Shown here one piece after another: positions 1 to 7,559 of a stretch of 29,740 nt of DNA. This DNA is from G963666895 sp963666895 (GTDB lineage Bacteria; Desulfobacterota; Desulfovibrionia; Desulfovibrionales; Desulfovibrionaceae). The number at the start of each line of letters is the position of its first letter. Within the stretch, counting starts at the first letter, position 1. The notes beneath the pieces were generated by a model. The model did no database searches and had not been told where the DNA came from. It was given only the letters and a program-made list of their open reading frames with translations. The position numbers were made by a program, and so were the translations under genes. The stretch is taken from contig CAXXNS010000006.1 of assembly GCA_963666895.2 (NCBI GenBank), positions 1-29,740 of the forward strand. The letters run 5' to 3'.

Positions 1-677
1 TTGAACAACCCCTCGCGGGTTTCCTTGGCGTCGGTGAACGTGCCCTTGATGTGGCCGAAGAGCAGGCTCTGGGCCAGGGTGGTGGGCAGGTTGGTGCAGT
101 CGATGACCGTGAAGGCCTTGTCCGAGCGGTCGGAGTTGTCGTGCACGGCCCGGGCGAACAATTCCTTGCCCGTTCCCGTCTCGCCCAGCAGGAGCACGCT
201 GTCCATGCTTGAGGAGGCCACGGCCATCTGCTGGATGGCGGCGCGGATCTGGCGGCTTTCGCCCACGATGGGACCCCGGTGGAAGGTGGCCGCGCTGATG
301 AAGTTGTCCCGCGCCTCGCGGTGGCGTAGGCAACGGGAAATGCACTGCTCCAGGGTGACGAAGGGAATGGGTTTGACCAGGAAGTCCCAGGCGCCTTCGA
401 GGATGGAGCTTTCGGCCGTCTTGGGGTCCACCTTGTCCGAAATGACCACCACTTCGGGATTGCCGAGCGTGTCGCGGATATCCGGCAGGTGCCCGATCCC
501 GGTATGCCCCTGGAGGTGGGCGTTCAGAAAAACGATGTCACAAGGGGTTTTTTCCAGGTGACGCATGCCCTTGCCCAGACCGGTCGCGGCATGCGCCGGG
601 ATGCCCAGCCGTTTGAGCATGCCCAGGAAATTCGTATGGTACCCTTCATGTTCGTCAATAAGCAGGACGTGCGCCAT
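1..677 (-). CDS. Sigma-54-dependent response regulator, partial (N-terminal 225 residues)
   Basis: This reads leftward from an ATG at 677 and leaves the window before the end of the AAA+ domain. Residues 1-120 are a CheY-like receiver: acidic pair D8/E9, a beta4 VVVISDK strand and the FLVKPI lysine near 105. The phosphoacceptor position is Asn52 (IVFLNAHL) where family members have Asp, so the receiver is probably not phosphorylated in the usual way. From about 145 comes a sigma-54 AAA+ domain with Walker A GETGTGKE. The sigma-54 contact loop reads GTFTDA (212-217) instead of GAFTGA; the key F and second T are kept. The DNA-binding end lies outside the window. It is divergent from the EPS operon, which has a -24/-12 promoter, so this is the likely activator of that operon. 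The family call is firm; the target is inferred. Confidence 0.93.
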   Translation of the reverse strand, partial: MAHVLLIDEHEGYHTNFLGMLKRLGIPAHAATGLGKGMRHLEKTPCDIVFLNAHLQGHTGIGHLPDIRDTLGNPEVVVISDKVDPKTAESSILEGAWDFLVKPIPFVTLEQCISRCLRHREARDNFISAATFHRGPIVGESRQIRAAIQQMAVASSSMDSVLLLGETGTGKELFARAVHDNSDRSDKAFTVIDCTNLPTTLAQSLLFGHIKGTFTDAKETREGLF

Positions 678-1099
678 CCAAACAACCTTTTTCCTCGCCG
701 GGCAAGAAAAGCGAAAGCCTCCGGAAGAGAGACGGATTCGCCCACCTGCGGCGTCGTGTCTGGCAACCCGGCCGTCTCGGTAAGACCCGTGGCTTTCCGT
801 CCCGGATTCGCACCCGGTTTGGCGTTGATCCTTGTTGCCTCCGTCGTGGGTACTGACGGGCAACGTCATCCCCTTACCAGCATTGTCCGCCGGAGTGAAG
901 AGGGGATGACTACTATTTATCAGTTGACATTTTGGTAGGCTATCCCCATCTGCATCTTGCTTTTTGTGGGCGAATGGCTTTAAAACCATGCCATCGCGAA
1001 GGGGGGGCCGCGCTGAAGAGAGTCCAGTTAAATTGGACGGCCGTTTTTCACCGAATGGTAACAAGCGGCAACCTATTGGAGCCAATGGGCTTTTTTATT
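678..1099. other. Divergent intergenic regulatory region
   Basis: No convincing gene is seen in about 490 bases between the leftward regulator and the rightward PilZ gene. Short open frames here lack ribosome binding sites and domain similarity. The right half holds a 17-nt near-palindrome at 1022-1038 and a 12-nt palindrome (ATTGGAGCCAAT) at 1075-1086. Both lie just upstream of the sigma-54-type promoter, where enhancer-binding proteins usually bind. Confidence 0.6.
1022..1038. promoter_or_regulatory. Palindrome, candidate enhancer/operator site
   Basis: The sequence GTCCAGTTAAATTGGAC is a 17-nt palindrome with one mismatched pair besides its centre. It sits about 65-80 bases upstream of the -24 element, a usual place for an enhancer-binding-protein site. 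The dyad is seen directly; its role is inferred. Confidence 0.45.
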
Positions 1100-1116
1100 T
1101 TGGCCCGCGTTTGGCA
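1100..1116 (+). promoter_or_regulatory. Sigma-54 (-24/-12) promoter for the EPS operon
   Basis: TTGGCCCGCGTTTGGCA matches the sigma-54 pattern TTGGCACG-N4-TTGCA at most positions, with GG and GC elements exactly 10 bases apart. Transcription would begin near 1127-1128. That would exclude an ATG at 1116 and supports the PilZ start at 1170. The divergent neighbour is a sigma-54 activator. Confidence 0.6.
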
Positions 1117-1169
1117 TGGGTGATGTTGGCGAGGGGGAAATAAATGGTCAAGTTCAGATGGGGTTATTC

Positions 1170-1679
1170 ATGTCCGACCGCTTGTGCATAGAGGGAACAC
1201 TGGCCAAAGCCCTGGTAGACGCCGCCGAAGAACTCAACAAGTCTCCCCAGAGCCTCCTCGAAGGCCTGGTCGATCAATATATCGCGCGCCACAAGGCGTT
1301 CCGCGACGGAACCAGTGAGCGTCGATCGTTTGCCCGCATGCAAATCAGTTTGCCGGCCATCGTGTACGTGGAGGATTCCGAGGGCAACGCGGTTCGCTAC
1401 CAGCCGGCCACCATTCGCGACGTCTCTCCCGGCGGCCTGGGCTTTACTTGCGGCGGCAAGAAGCTGTGCGGCAAGATGGCCGATGACTGTCACATTGGGT
1501 TCACTTTTGAGCTCATCTTCTCCCTGTCCGACGAGATGCAGCCCGTCCGTTTCCGGTGCCGCTCCCAGCGAGTGGAACTGGTGGGCGAGGAGTTGCTCGT
1601 GGGCGCGGTGATCGAGGAAGCCGATCCCGTGGGGAATCAACTGTACCAGCAGGTATTCGAGCAGGGTCTGGTTTGCTGA
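1170..1679 (+). CDS. PilZ domain protein (c-di-GMP receptor)
   Basis: A protein of 169 residues. Residues 8-42 form a short helical segment resembling a ribbon-helix-helix type N-terminus. A PilZ domain follows with both c-di-GMP binding motifs: RSFAR (R52, R56 of RxxxR) and DVSPGG (D84, S86, G89 of D/NxSxxG). The start at 1170 is chosen because GGGG lies 7 bases upstream and because the sigma-54 promoter would place the mRNA start downstream of the alternative ATG at 1116; an ATG at 1158 is also possible. It is the first gene of the EPS operon, so it probably couples c-di-GMP to EPS export or synthesis. The family is firm; the partner is inferred. Confidence 0.9.
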   Translation: MSDRLCIEGTLAKALVDAAEELNKSPQSLLEGLVDQYIARHKAFRDGTSERRSFARMQISLPAIVYVEDSEGNAVRYQPATIRDVSPGGLGFTCGGKKLCGKMADDCHIGFTFELIFSLSDEMQPVRFRCRSQRVELVGEELLVGAVIEEADPVGNQLYQQVFEQGLVC

Positions 1680-1753
1680 GCGGGCAAGGCCCCGCCTTGA
1701 CAATACCCCTGGTTTTCTGTTCTTTCTTGTGCCCATAGGCATGGGTGAGTGGT

Positions 1754-1770
1754 GCGGACCCAGCGTCCGC
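1754..1770 (+). promoter_or_regulatory. Leader hairpin before the export gene
   Basis: GCGGAC and GTCCGC form a perfect 6-bp GC-rich stem with a 5-nt loop in the 130-base gap after the PilZ gene. A second small dyad (CCCAT/ATGGG) lies at about 1732-1745. No T-run follows, so this is not a typical intrinsic terminator. It could stabilise or process the mRNA. Confidence 0.3.
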
Positions 1771-1809
1771 ATTTGTCGAATTGTATCGAACAGTTGCGGG
1801 AGTCTGATC

Positions 1810-2379
1810 ATGAAGCGCGCAAGCCACGTGTTGCTGCTGGCCGTTTTTCTGTTCGTCGCCCTGGTGGGAACGGCCCTGGCCGGTCCCATGGGCCAGTACG
1901 CACTGGGTTGCGGCGACGTGTTGGAGATTTCCGTGTGGGGCGACGAAGCCCTGTCCCGGCCCAACGTGGTCATCCGTCCCGACGGCAAGATTTCCTTCCC
2001 CCTGGTGGGCGAGCTTCAGGCCGCCGGCCGGACCATGGAAGAGCTTCGTAACGATTTCGAGGACCGGCTGCGTGAGTACATCTCCGATGCGCCCGTGACC
2101 ATCATGCTCCAGGAGCTGATCAGCAATACCATCTACGTGGTGGGCAAGGTCAATCGTCCCGGGGCCTACCCCATGGCCGGACAGCTGACCGTGCTGCAGG
2201 CGTTGGCCCTGGCCGGGGGCATGACCCCGTTCGCCGACGATTCCGACATCCTCGTTATTCGGAGCATGCCTGACGGCAGCCAGGAGTATCTGGAGTTCGA
2301 CTACGTGGACGTGTCCGGGGGGGACAACCTGGACCAGAACGTGTCCCTGCTGCCCGGCGACACGGTGTTGGTGCCCTAG
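1810..2379 (+). CDS. Polysaccharide export protein, Wza/OtnA family
   Basis: The protein has 189 residues. A signal peptide (MKRASHVLLLAVFLFVALVG, cleavage after TALA about residue 24) carries no lipobox cysteine. Residues 28-105 form the Poly_export domain (YALGCGDVLEISVWGDE, IRPDGKISFPLVGEL). Residues 110-189 form a SLBB domain (IYVVGKVNRPGAYPM, LTVLQALALAGG, LLPGDTVLVP). The length fits the short exporters typical of exosortase-associated EPS loci. The start is set by GGGAG seven bases upstream. It probably makes the periplasmic/outer-membrane part of the export channel together with the beta-barrel and GumC-like products that follow. Confidence 0.95.
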   Translation: MKRASHVLLLAVFLFVALVGTALAGPMGQYALGCGDVLEISVWGDEALSRPNVVIRPDGKISFPLVGELQAAGRTMEELRNDFEDRLREYISDAPVTIMLQELISNTIYVVGKVNRPGAYPMAGQLTVLQALALAGGMTPFADDSDILVIRSMPDGSQEYLEFDYVDVSGGDNLDQNVSLLPGDTVLVP

Positions 2380-2407
2380 CCTCTTTTATCGCCTAAGACC
2401 AGCCGCC

Positions 2408-3601
2408 ATGAGCATGCACCGCCACATCAGTTGCCCTGTTTCGGGGACTGCTGTCGTGTTGGCCCATGCCCTGGTAGCCGTGTTTCTTTTCTTGGTTTCA
2501 CCCTGTGGGGCCGAGCAGTTGACCCTCAACGCCGGGGTGCGTGCCCAGACCACGTACAACGACAACGTACACCTGCGGGACGAGGAGGACTTGGAGCACC
2601 TTGTGCAGCCCTCTTTTGGCCTTGAATATGGTCTGGAAAACTGGACCTTGTTCGGCGAGGCCAAGTTTTCCGTGTACCGGTATGACACGCTGGACGTACT
2701 GGATCATGAAGATTTCGACCTTACCTTGGGAGGAGAATATAATCCCACGGAACGGTTTGGTTTGAGCCTGGAAGGCAGCTACCGCAAGGACCATACCTTC
2801 GAGTCGGTGATGGAGGAGTCGGGCGACATCGGGACGTTCAGCGTTCGCGAAACCTTTTCGGCCACCCCTTCGGCCATGTGGACGGTTACGGAAAAGAACC
2901 AGCTTACCCTGTCCGTGCCGGTGACCTTTGTCGAATACGGCAAGCCGGACAATCCCGACGCGGAAGTGTATGGGGCCAATCTGTACTGGCGCCATCTGCT
3001 GGATGACGAGCGGACCAGCATCCTGGGGTACGTGGACTACACCAACCGCTATTTCGACACCTCCACCGGGGACATCAATCAGGACGTGTACACACTCATG
3101 GGCGGCATGGGCTACCAGTTGACCGAAGTCTTGAGTCTCGAGGCCATGGCCGGGGCCGGGTACATGGAGTCTGTTCTCACCAGAACCGGGTTCCCGGATT
3201 TGAAGACCGACGAGACCTTTTTCAGTTTTGACTTGTCCGCCACCTGCACCTGGGACCGCTGGACGTTCACCTTGAGTGGAGACCGGCAGCAGTCTCCCAA
3301 CACAAGTGGGGAGTCCAATATTCGGACCCGGGTGCGATTTGATGGGTCGTACCAGTTTACGGAACGGTTCAACTCCTCCCTGGGAATGGGGGCGTATGAA
3401 AACGTAACCGAATCCATTGATTCCACGACCGAGCGGGTCACCTATTATGTGAGCCCATCTATGAATTATCGCCTGACCGAAGACCTTTCGCTCCGTCTTC
3501 AGTATAGATATTGGGAGACTGAGAATCGAGATACCAAGCAAGTTGATCAACAGAATCGAGTCACGTTGGGACTGGACTACAAGTACACGGATATCTTTTA
3601 G
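2408..3601 (+). CDS. Outer-membrane beta-barrel protein of the exosortase/EPS locus
   Basis: A 397-residue protein. An N-terminal signal peptide ends near SPCGA/EQ (about residue 36). The rest is alternating amphipathic beta strands rich in Y, W, F, T and D (LEYGLENWTLFGEAKFSVYR and similar), and the chain ends in aromatic Phe (YKYTDIF), as expected for a BAM-assembled barrel. It resembles the PEP-CTERM-system-associated beta-barrel family (TIGR03016-like), usually found between the export protein and the chain-length protein, as here. The expected role is outer-membrane passage of the polymer. The ribosome binding site is weak. The fold call is strong; the precise function is inferred from context. 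Confidence 0.85.
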   Translation: MSMHRHISCPVSGTAVVLAHALVAVFLFLVSPCGAEQLTLNAGVRAQTTYNDNVHLRDEEDLEHLVQPSFGLEYGLENWTLFGEAKFSVYRYDTLDVLDHEDFDLTLGGEYNPTERFGLSLEGSYRKDHTFESVMEESGDIGTFSVRETFSATPSAMWTVTEKNQLTLSVPVTFVEYGKPDNPDAEVYGANLYWRHLLDDERTSILGYVDYTNRYFDTSTGDINQDVYTLMGGMGYQLTEVLSLEAMAGAGYMESVLTRTGFPDLKTDETFFSFDLSATCTWDRWTFTLSGDRQQSPNTSGESNIRTRVRFDGSYQFTERFNSSLGMGAYENVTESIDSTTERVTYYVSPSMNYRLTEDLSLRLQYRYWETENRDTKQVDQQNRVTLGLDYKYTDIF

Positions 3602-3619
3602 ACAGGACAAGACAAGGCC

Positions 3620-5374
3620 ATGGAACAACAGGGAATCGAACTGTCGACATACATAAATATCTTCAAGCGCCGGAAGTGGTTTTTCATCATCCCGGCCGTG
3701 GCCATTTTTTGTTTTTCTGCCATTGTGGTCATGCTGTTGCCGGCGGTGTACCAGTCCTCGGCCACCATTTTGGTGGAAGGCCAGGAAGTCCCCCAAGAGT
3801 TGATCCAGACCACGGTTACCGGCTATGTGGAGGAGCGGCTCAAGACCCTGGCGCAACGGGTCTTGAGCCGTTCCAATTTGATGGAGCTTATTGAGCGCTA
3901 TGGCCTGTACCAGGAATACAAAGAGACCATGCCCGCAGAGCAGATTCTGGAAATGATGCGTTCCGACATTCATGTCGAGAACATCCAGGCCGAGGCGGTC
4001 ACCAGCACGGGGCGGGAGATCACGGCCACCATCGCCTTTTCTCTGGCATACGAGGGCAAGAATCCCCAAAAGGTTTTGCAGACCACCAATGCCCTGGTGT
4101 CCTTGTTCCTGGAGGGGAACCTTAAGCAGCGCGAAGAAAAGGCCCAGACCACGTACGCCTTTTTGGAAAAGCAGTTGGAGGATTTGCGCGACGACGTTAA
4201 GGCCTCCGAGGCAAAGATCGCGGCGTTCAAGGAGGAACACTTCCGGTCCCTGCCCGAGTTGATGGAGCTGAACCTTCAGAGCCTGGATCGCGTTCAAAAG
4301 GACATCGACGCCCGGCAGGAGATGATCAAGACGCTCATGGACCGCAAGGTCTATTTGCAAGGGCAGCTGGCCACCATCGAGCCCAGCAAGTACGCCTTTT
4401 CCTCGGACGGCTCGCGCATCATGACCCCGGAGGAGGAGCTCAAGAGCCTGCGCAGCCAGTATCTGACGCTCAAGTCCACGCATTCCGAAAAGCATCCGGA
4501 CGTGATCAAGCTCAAGAACCAAATTGAAATGTTGGAGTCCGAGTTGTCCGGCCTGAGCCAGGCCCGCGATCTGCAATCCGAACTCACGTCCTGGCGTATG
4601 CAACTGGCCGAGCTGAGAGAGAAATATACGGACAAGCACCCGGACGTGATCAGCGCCCAGCACAAGGTGGGCGAACTGGAGGCCGCCCTCAAGGATTCCG
4701 CCAACAAGCAGAGCGTGCTCAAGAGTGATGTGGAATTGGCCCCGGACAACCCGGCCTATATCAACTTGAAGACCCAGATCCAGGCCACGGACCTGGAGAT
4801 CCGCAATGAGCGGAATCTGCTGGAGGAACTGCGCAAGAAATACGAGGAGTATGTCTCCTATATCGAACTCAGCCCCCAGGTGGAGCAGGAATACCGACAG
4901 CTCCAGCGCGACTATGCCAACTCCAGCGCCAAATACGAAGAAACCATGCAAAAGCTCCTGGCCGCCCGCCAGGCCCAGGATATGGAGCGGGAACAGGTGG
5001 GCGAACGGCTGTCTTTGGTAGAACCGCCCGTGCTGGCTGAGAAGCCCGTCAAGCCCAAGCGCATGCTTTTGCTGGCTGTCAGTTTGGTGCTTTCCATGGG
5101 GGTGGGCGTGGGTACTGGGACCGTGGTTGAATTTTTGGACGCCTCGGTCCATGGCCGCCAGAGCTTGAAGGATGTGACCTCATTGCCCGTGTTGGGGATT
5201 ATCCCTTACGTAGAGACAAAAGAGGAGCAGGAAACCAAGCGCAAACGCCAGGTGGTCTTTTTGGTTGTGGGCGGCGTGGCCCTGCTGCTGGGCATCGTGG
5301 GCTTCCACTTCGCCATCATGCCGCTGGATATTTTCATCACCAAGGTCCTGGGCAAGTTCGGGCTGGTCCTTTAG
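3620..5374 (+). CDS. Chain-length determinant / polysaccharide copolymerase (Wzz/GumC type)
   Basis: A 584-residue protein. A first membrane helix lies at about 18-38 (FFIIPAVAIFCFSAIVVMLL). A long periplasmic coiled-coil domain follows with two HPDVI-containing repeats (SEKHPDVIKLKN and TDKHPDVISAQH). A proline-rich segment and second helix lie at about 475-505 (MLLLAVSLVLSMGVG), as in PCP2/GumC proteins. A third hydrophobic segment sits near the C-terminus (about 544-568), and the fused tyrosine kinase domain of Wzc is absent. The kinase partner is the next gene, 21 bases downstream. The protein controls polymer length and links inner-membrane polymerisation to the export channel. It matches the exosortase-locus subfamily (TIGR03007-like). 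Confidence 0.95.
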   Translation: MEQQGIELSTYINIFKRRKWFFIIPAVAIFCFSAIVVMLLPAVYQSSATILVEGQEVPQELIQTTVTGYVEERLKTLAQRVLSRSNLMELIERYGLYQEYKETMPAEQILEMMRSDIHVENIQAEAVTSTGREITATIAFSLAYEGKNPQKVLQTTNALVSLFLEGNLKQREEKAQTTYAFLEKQLEDLRDDVKASEAKIAAFKEEHFRSLPELMELNLQSLDRVQKDIDARQEMIKTLMDRKVYLQGQLATIEPSKYAFSSDGSRIMTPEEELKSLRSQYLTLKSTHSEKHPDVIKLKNQIEMLESELSGLSQARDLQSELTSWRMQLAELREKYTDKHPDVISAQHKVGELEAALKDSANKQSVLKSDVELAPDNPAYINLKTQIQATDLEIRNERNLLEELRKKYEEYVSYIELSPQVEQEYRQLQRDYANSSAKYEETMQKLLAARQAQDMEREQVGERLSLVEPPVLAEKPVKPKRMLLLAVSLVLSMGVGVGTGTVVEFLDASVHGRQSLKDVTSLPVLGIIPYVETKEEQETKRKRQVVFLVVGGVALLLGIVGFHFAIMPLDIFITKVLGKFGLVL

Positions 5375-5395
5375 TCGGGGTCGGCAGGAGAGAAT

Positions 5396-6202
5396 ATGAG
5401 CAAGATCGCCAAGGCATTGAAAAAGGCCCAGGAGGAACGGGGCGGCCAGCCCCAGGCTCCGGGGCTGCTGAAGCCTGAGAATCGCGGCGCCAGTCAATCC
5501 GACGGCGTGGTCAGGCCGTCCTACAAGACCACCCAGGTGCAGGAGTCTTCCGAGGAGCACATGGAACTGCACCGGCTCCTGGGCTCGGGCAGCGCCCAGC
5601 ACGTGCTGGATGCCTTCAATATTTTGCGGGCCAGGCTTCTGCATTCAACCCGGGGCCGGAACCAGAACGCCATCATGATTACCAGTCCCGGCCGCGGCGA
5701 GGGCAAGACCACCGTGGCCACCAACCTGGCCATCAGCATTGCCAAGGACGCCCGGCAGACCGCCCTGCTTGTGGACGCCAACCTTCGCTGGCCGGCCGTG
5801 TCCAAGACCCTGGGTGTGTGCCGGGAGGAGGAGGGCGGCCTGGAAGAATTGCTGCTCGGCGACATGGAGCTGCCCGAGGTCATGGTCAACCCGGGAATCG
5901 ACAAGCTGGTGGTGCTGCCCACATGCGGATCGGTCCGGCATTCGGCCGACCTCATCGCCTCGCCGCGCATGCAGCAGACCGTGCGCGAGATGAAGAGCCG
6001 TTACCCGGACCGCTACGTGATCTTCGACTGCCCCCACGTGCTGGGCATGCCCGACACCTTGGTCTTCTCCACCTACGTGGACGGCGTCATCCTGGTGGTG
6101 GAGGACGGCCGGACCAAGAAGTCGGACATCAAGGACGCCCTGGACGCCCTGGGCGACGCCAACGTCATGGGCATCGTCCTGAACCGGAACATGGATTCCT
6201 AG
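5396..6202 (+). CDS. CpsD/CapB-type tyrosine autokinase-like ATPase
   Basis: A 268-residue protein that starts MSKIAKALKKAQEERG, the characteristic beginning of exosortase-locus tyrosine kinases (TIGR03018-like). An AGGAGAG ribosome site precedes the ATG. The P-loop is GRGEGKTT (99-106), Walker A' is LLVDANLRWP (124-133), and Walker B is YVIFDCP (about 207-213). In Walker A' the second acidic residue of the usual VDADLR is Asn129. The C-terminus (GIVLNRNMDS) has no tyrosine cluster, so autophosphorylation of a C-terminal tail is unlikely. It partners the membrane activator encoded just upstream and probably regulates chain length. The ATPase fold is firm; kinase activity is inferred. Confidence 0.92.
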   Translation: MSKIAKALKKAQEERGGQPQAPGLLKPENRGASQSDGVVRPSYKTTQVQESSEEHMELHRLLGSGSAQHVLDAFNILRARLLHSTRGRNQNAIMITSPGRGEGKTTVATNLAISIAKDARQTALLVDANLRWPAVSKTLGVCREEEGGLEELLLGDMELPEVMVNPGIDKLVVLPTCGSVRHSADLIASPRMQQTVREMKSRYPDRYVIFDCPHVLGMPDTLVFSTYVDGVILVVEDGRTKKSDIKDALDALGDANVMGIVLNRNMDS

Positions 6203-6210
6203 GGTCGGCC

Positions 6211-7431
6211 ATGTATCGCGAATTCTACGGACTGCGGGACAAGCCGTTCGACATCGTTCCCAACCCGTCCGTGGTCTATGAGAGCGAGAAGCACGGCCAG
6301 GCTCTGACTTATTTGCGCTACGGCTTCACCGAGAACATCGGCTTCATTCTCTTCACCGGCGAGATAGGCACGGGCAAGACCACCCTGATCAAGTATCTGC
6401 TCTCCGAGATCTCGGACGACGTGGAAGTGGCCGTTGTGTTCAACACCAACGTTTCGGCCGACGAGCTGCTGCGCCTCATCCTCATCGAGCTGGAGGTGGA
6501 CGGGGTCGGCCCGGACAAGTCCAGCAACCTGGACCTGCTCAACGACCACCTGATCAACGTCTATCGCCAGGGACGGCGTTGCCTGCTGATCATCGACGAG
6601 GCCCAGAACCTGTCTCCCCAGGCCCTGGAGGAAGTACGGCTGCTGTCCAACCTCCAGGCCGAGAACCAGCCCCTGCTGCAGATCATTCTGGCCGGGCAGC
6701 CCGAACTGCGCGACATCATCCGCAGCCCGGGGCTGGAACAACTGGCCCAGCGCGTGGCCATCACCTACCACCTCACCGCCCTGTCCCGGGAGGAACTGTC
6801 CGAGTACGTCACCTACCGGCTCAAGTTGTCCGGGGGCACCAAGAAGCTCTTCAACGAGGACGCCCTGGACGTGATCTTCGAGCGCTCCAAGGGCATTCCC
6901 CGCTCGGTGAACATCCTGTGCAACGCGGCCCTGGTCTACGGTTACGCGGACGGCAAGCAGGTCATCGGCCCGGACATCGTCCGCCAGATCGTGGACGACA
7001 ACATCGGCGTGGGCCTGTCCGACGGGGAGCCCGCGATCCAGGCGGTTCCCGCAGGCGCCGAGGGGGACTACGGCCAGGTTCTGCAGCGTATGGCCGGGTT
7101 GGAGGGCCAGGTGGCCAAGCTGGCCGCGCAGGTGAATTGGCAGGCCGGACAGCTGGACGGGACCATCGGCAAGGGCCACGACAAGCTTATCCAGTCCCTC
7201 AAGACCTTGCTCGAGATTGAACGCCAGCGCTCGGAAAAATACTATGCCCGGTACGTGGCCCTGTTCGCCAAAAACAAAACCTTGCAGAACCAGATGGACC
7301 TCATGCGCGCCGGCAAGCGCAACACCCCCTACGTGGTGCCCGAGGAAGCCGTGGACATCGAGGCCGATATCGAGGACGACGAGGGCGGCAAGGGGTTTCT
7401 GCGGTCCTTGTTTGGTTCCCTGTTCGGTTGA
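6211..7431 (+). CDS. ExeA/GspA-like AAA ATPase of the exosortase/EPS locus
   Basis: A 406-residue protein starting MYREFYGLRDKPFDIVPNP, the conserved start of ExeA-type ATPases (TIGR03015-like). Walker A is GEIGTGKTT (50-58) and Walker B is LLIIDEAQN (D129, E130). Sensor/arginine motifs follow (ILAGQPELRD, GIPRSVNILCNAAL). The last ~100 residues are a charged, coiled-coil-like tail ending in an acidic stretch. The AGGG ribosome site overlaps the stop codon of the preceding gene; the gap is 8 bases. An upstream in-frame extension overlaps the kinase gene and is not used. The role is probably in assembly or energising of the EPS secretion apparatus, which is inferred from family context. Confidence 0.93.
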   Translation: MYREFYGLRDKPFDIVPNPSVVYESEKHGQALTYLRYGFTENIGFILFTGEIGTGKTTLIKYLLSEISDDVEVAVVFNTNVSADELLRLILIELEVDGVGPDKSSNLDLLNDHLINVYRQGRRCLLIIDEAQNLSPQALEEVRLLSNLQAENQPLLQIILAGQPELRDIIRSPGLEQLAQRVAITYHLTALSREELSEYVTYRLKLSGGTKKLFNEDALDVIFERSKGIPRSVNILCNAALVYGYADGKQVIGPDIVRQIVDDNIGVGLSDGEPAIQAVPAGAEGDYGQVLQRMAGLEGQVAKLAAQVNWQAGQLDGTIGKGHDKLIQSLKTLLEIERQRSEKYYARYVALFAKNKTLQNQMDLMRAGKRNTPYVVPEEAVDIEADIEDDEGGKGFLRSLFGSLFG

Positions 7432-7559
7432 TTCCAGACCCCAAGACACAATGTGCTAAGCGGGTTGTGGGCCCGTGCGGGATGTTGTAATTTCGTTACA
7501 GGGTTGGAATAGGGTCGTACCCAAGTGCAATCCGTGAAGAATTGGCATAAGGAATCGGT

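Noticed and set aside
1754..1770. GC-rich hairpin as an intrinsic terminator after the PilZ gene
   Set aside because: No T-run follows, and the downstream genes appear to belong to the same operon.
1164..1988. A 274-codon open frame on the minus strand across the PilZ and export genes
   Set aside because: Both sense genes have domains, ribosome sites and, for the export protein, a signal peptide. The antisense frame has none.
2498..5152. An 884-codon open frame on the minus strand
   Set aside because: It lies wholly opposite the beta-barrel and chain-length genes, has low-complexity His/Gln/Leu/Gly-rich content and no domain. It is a by-product of GC-rich codon bias.
5818..6210. An in-frame upstream extension of the ExeA-like ATPase
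   Set aside because: It overlaps the kinase gene in another frame and is Gly/Arg/His-rich. The conserved family start is the ATG at 6211.
6199..7449. A 416-codon open frame on the minus strand
   Set aside because: It is opposite the ExeA-like ATPase, which has clear Walker motifs. The antisense product shows only biased composition.
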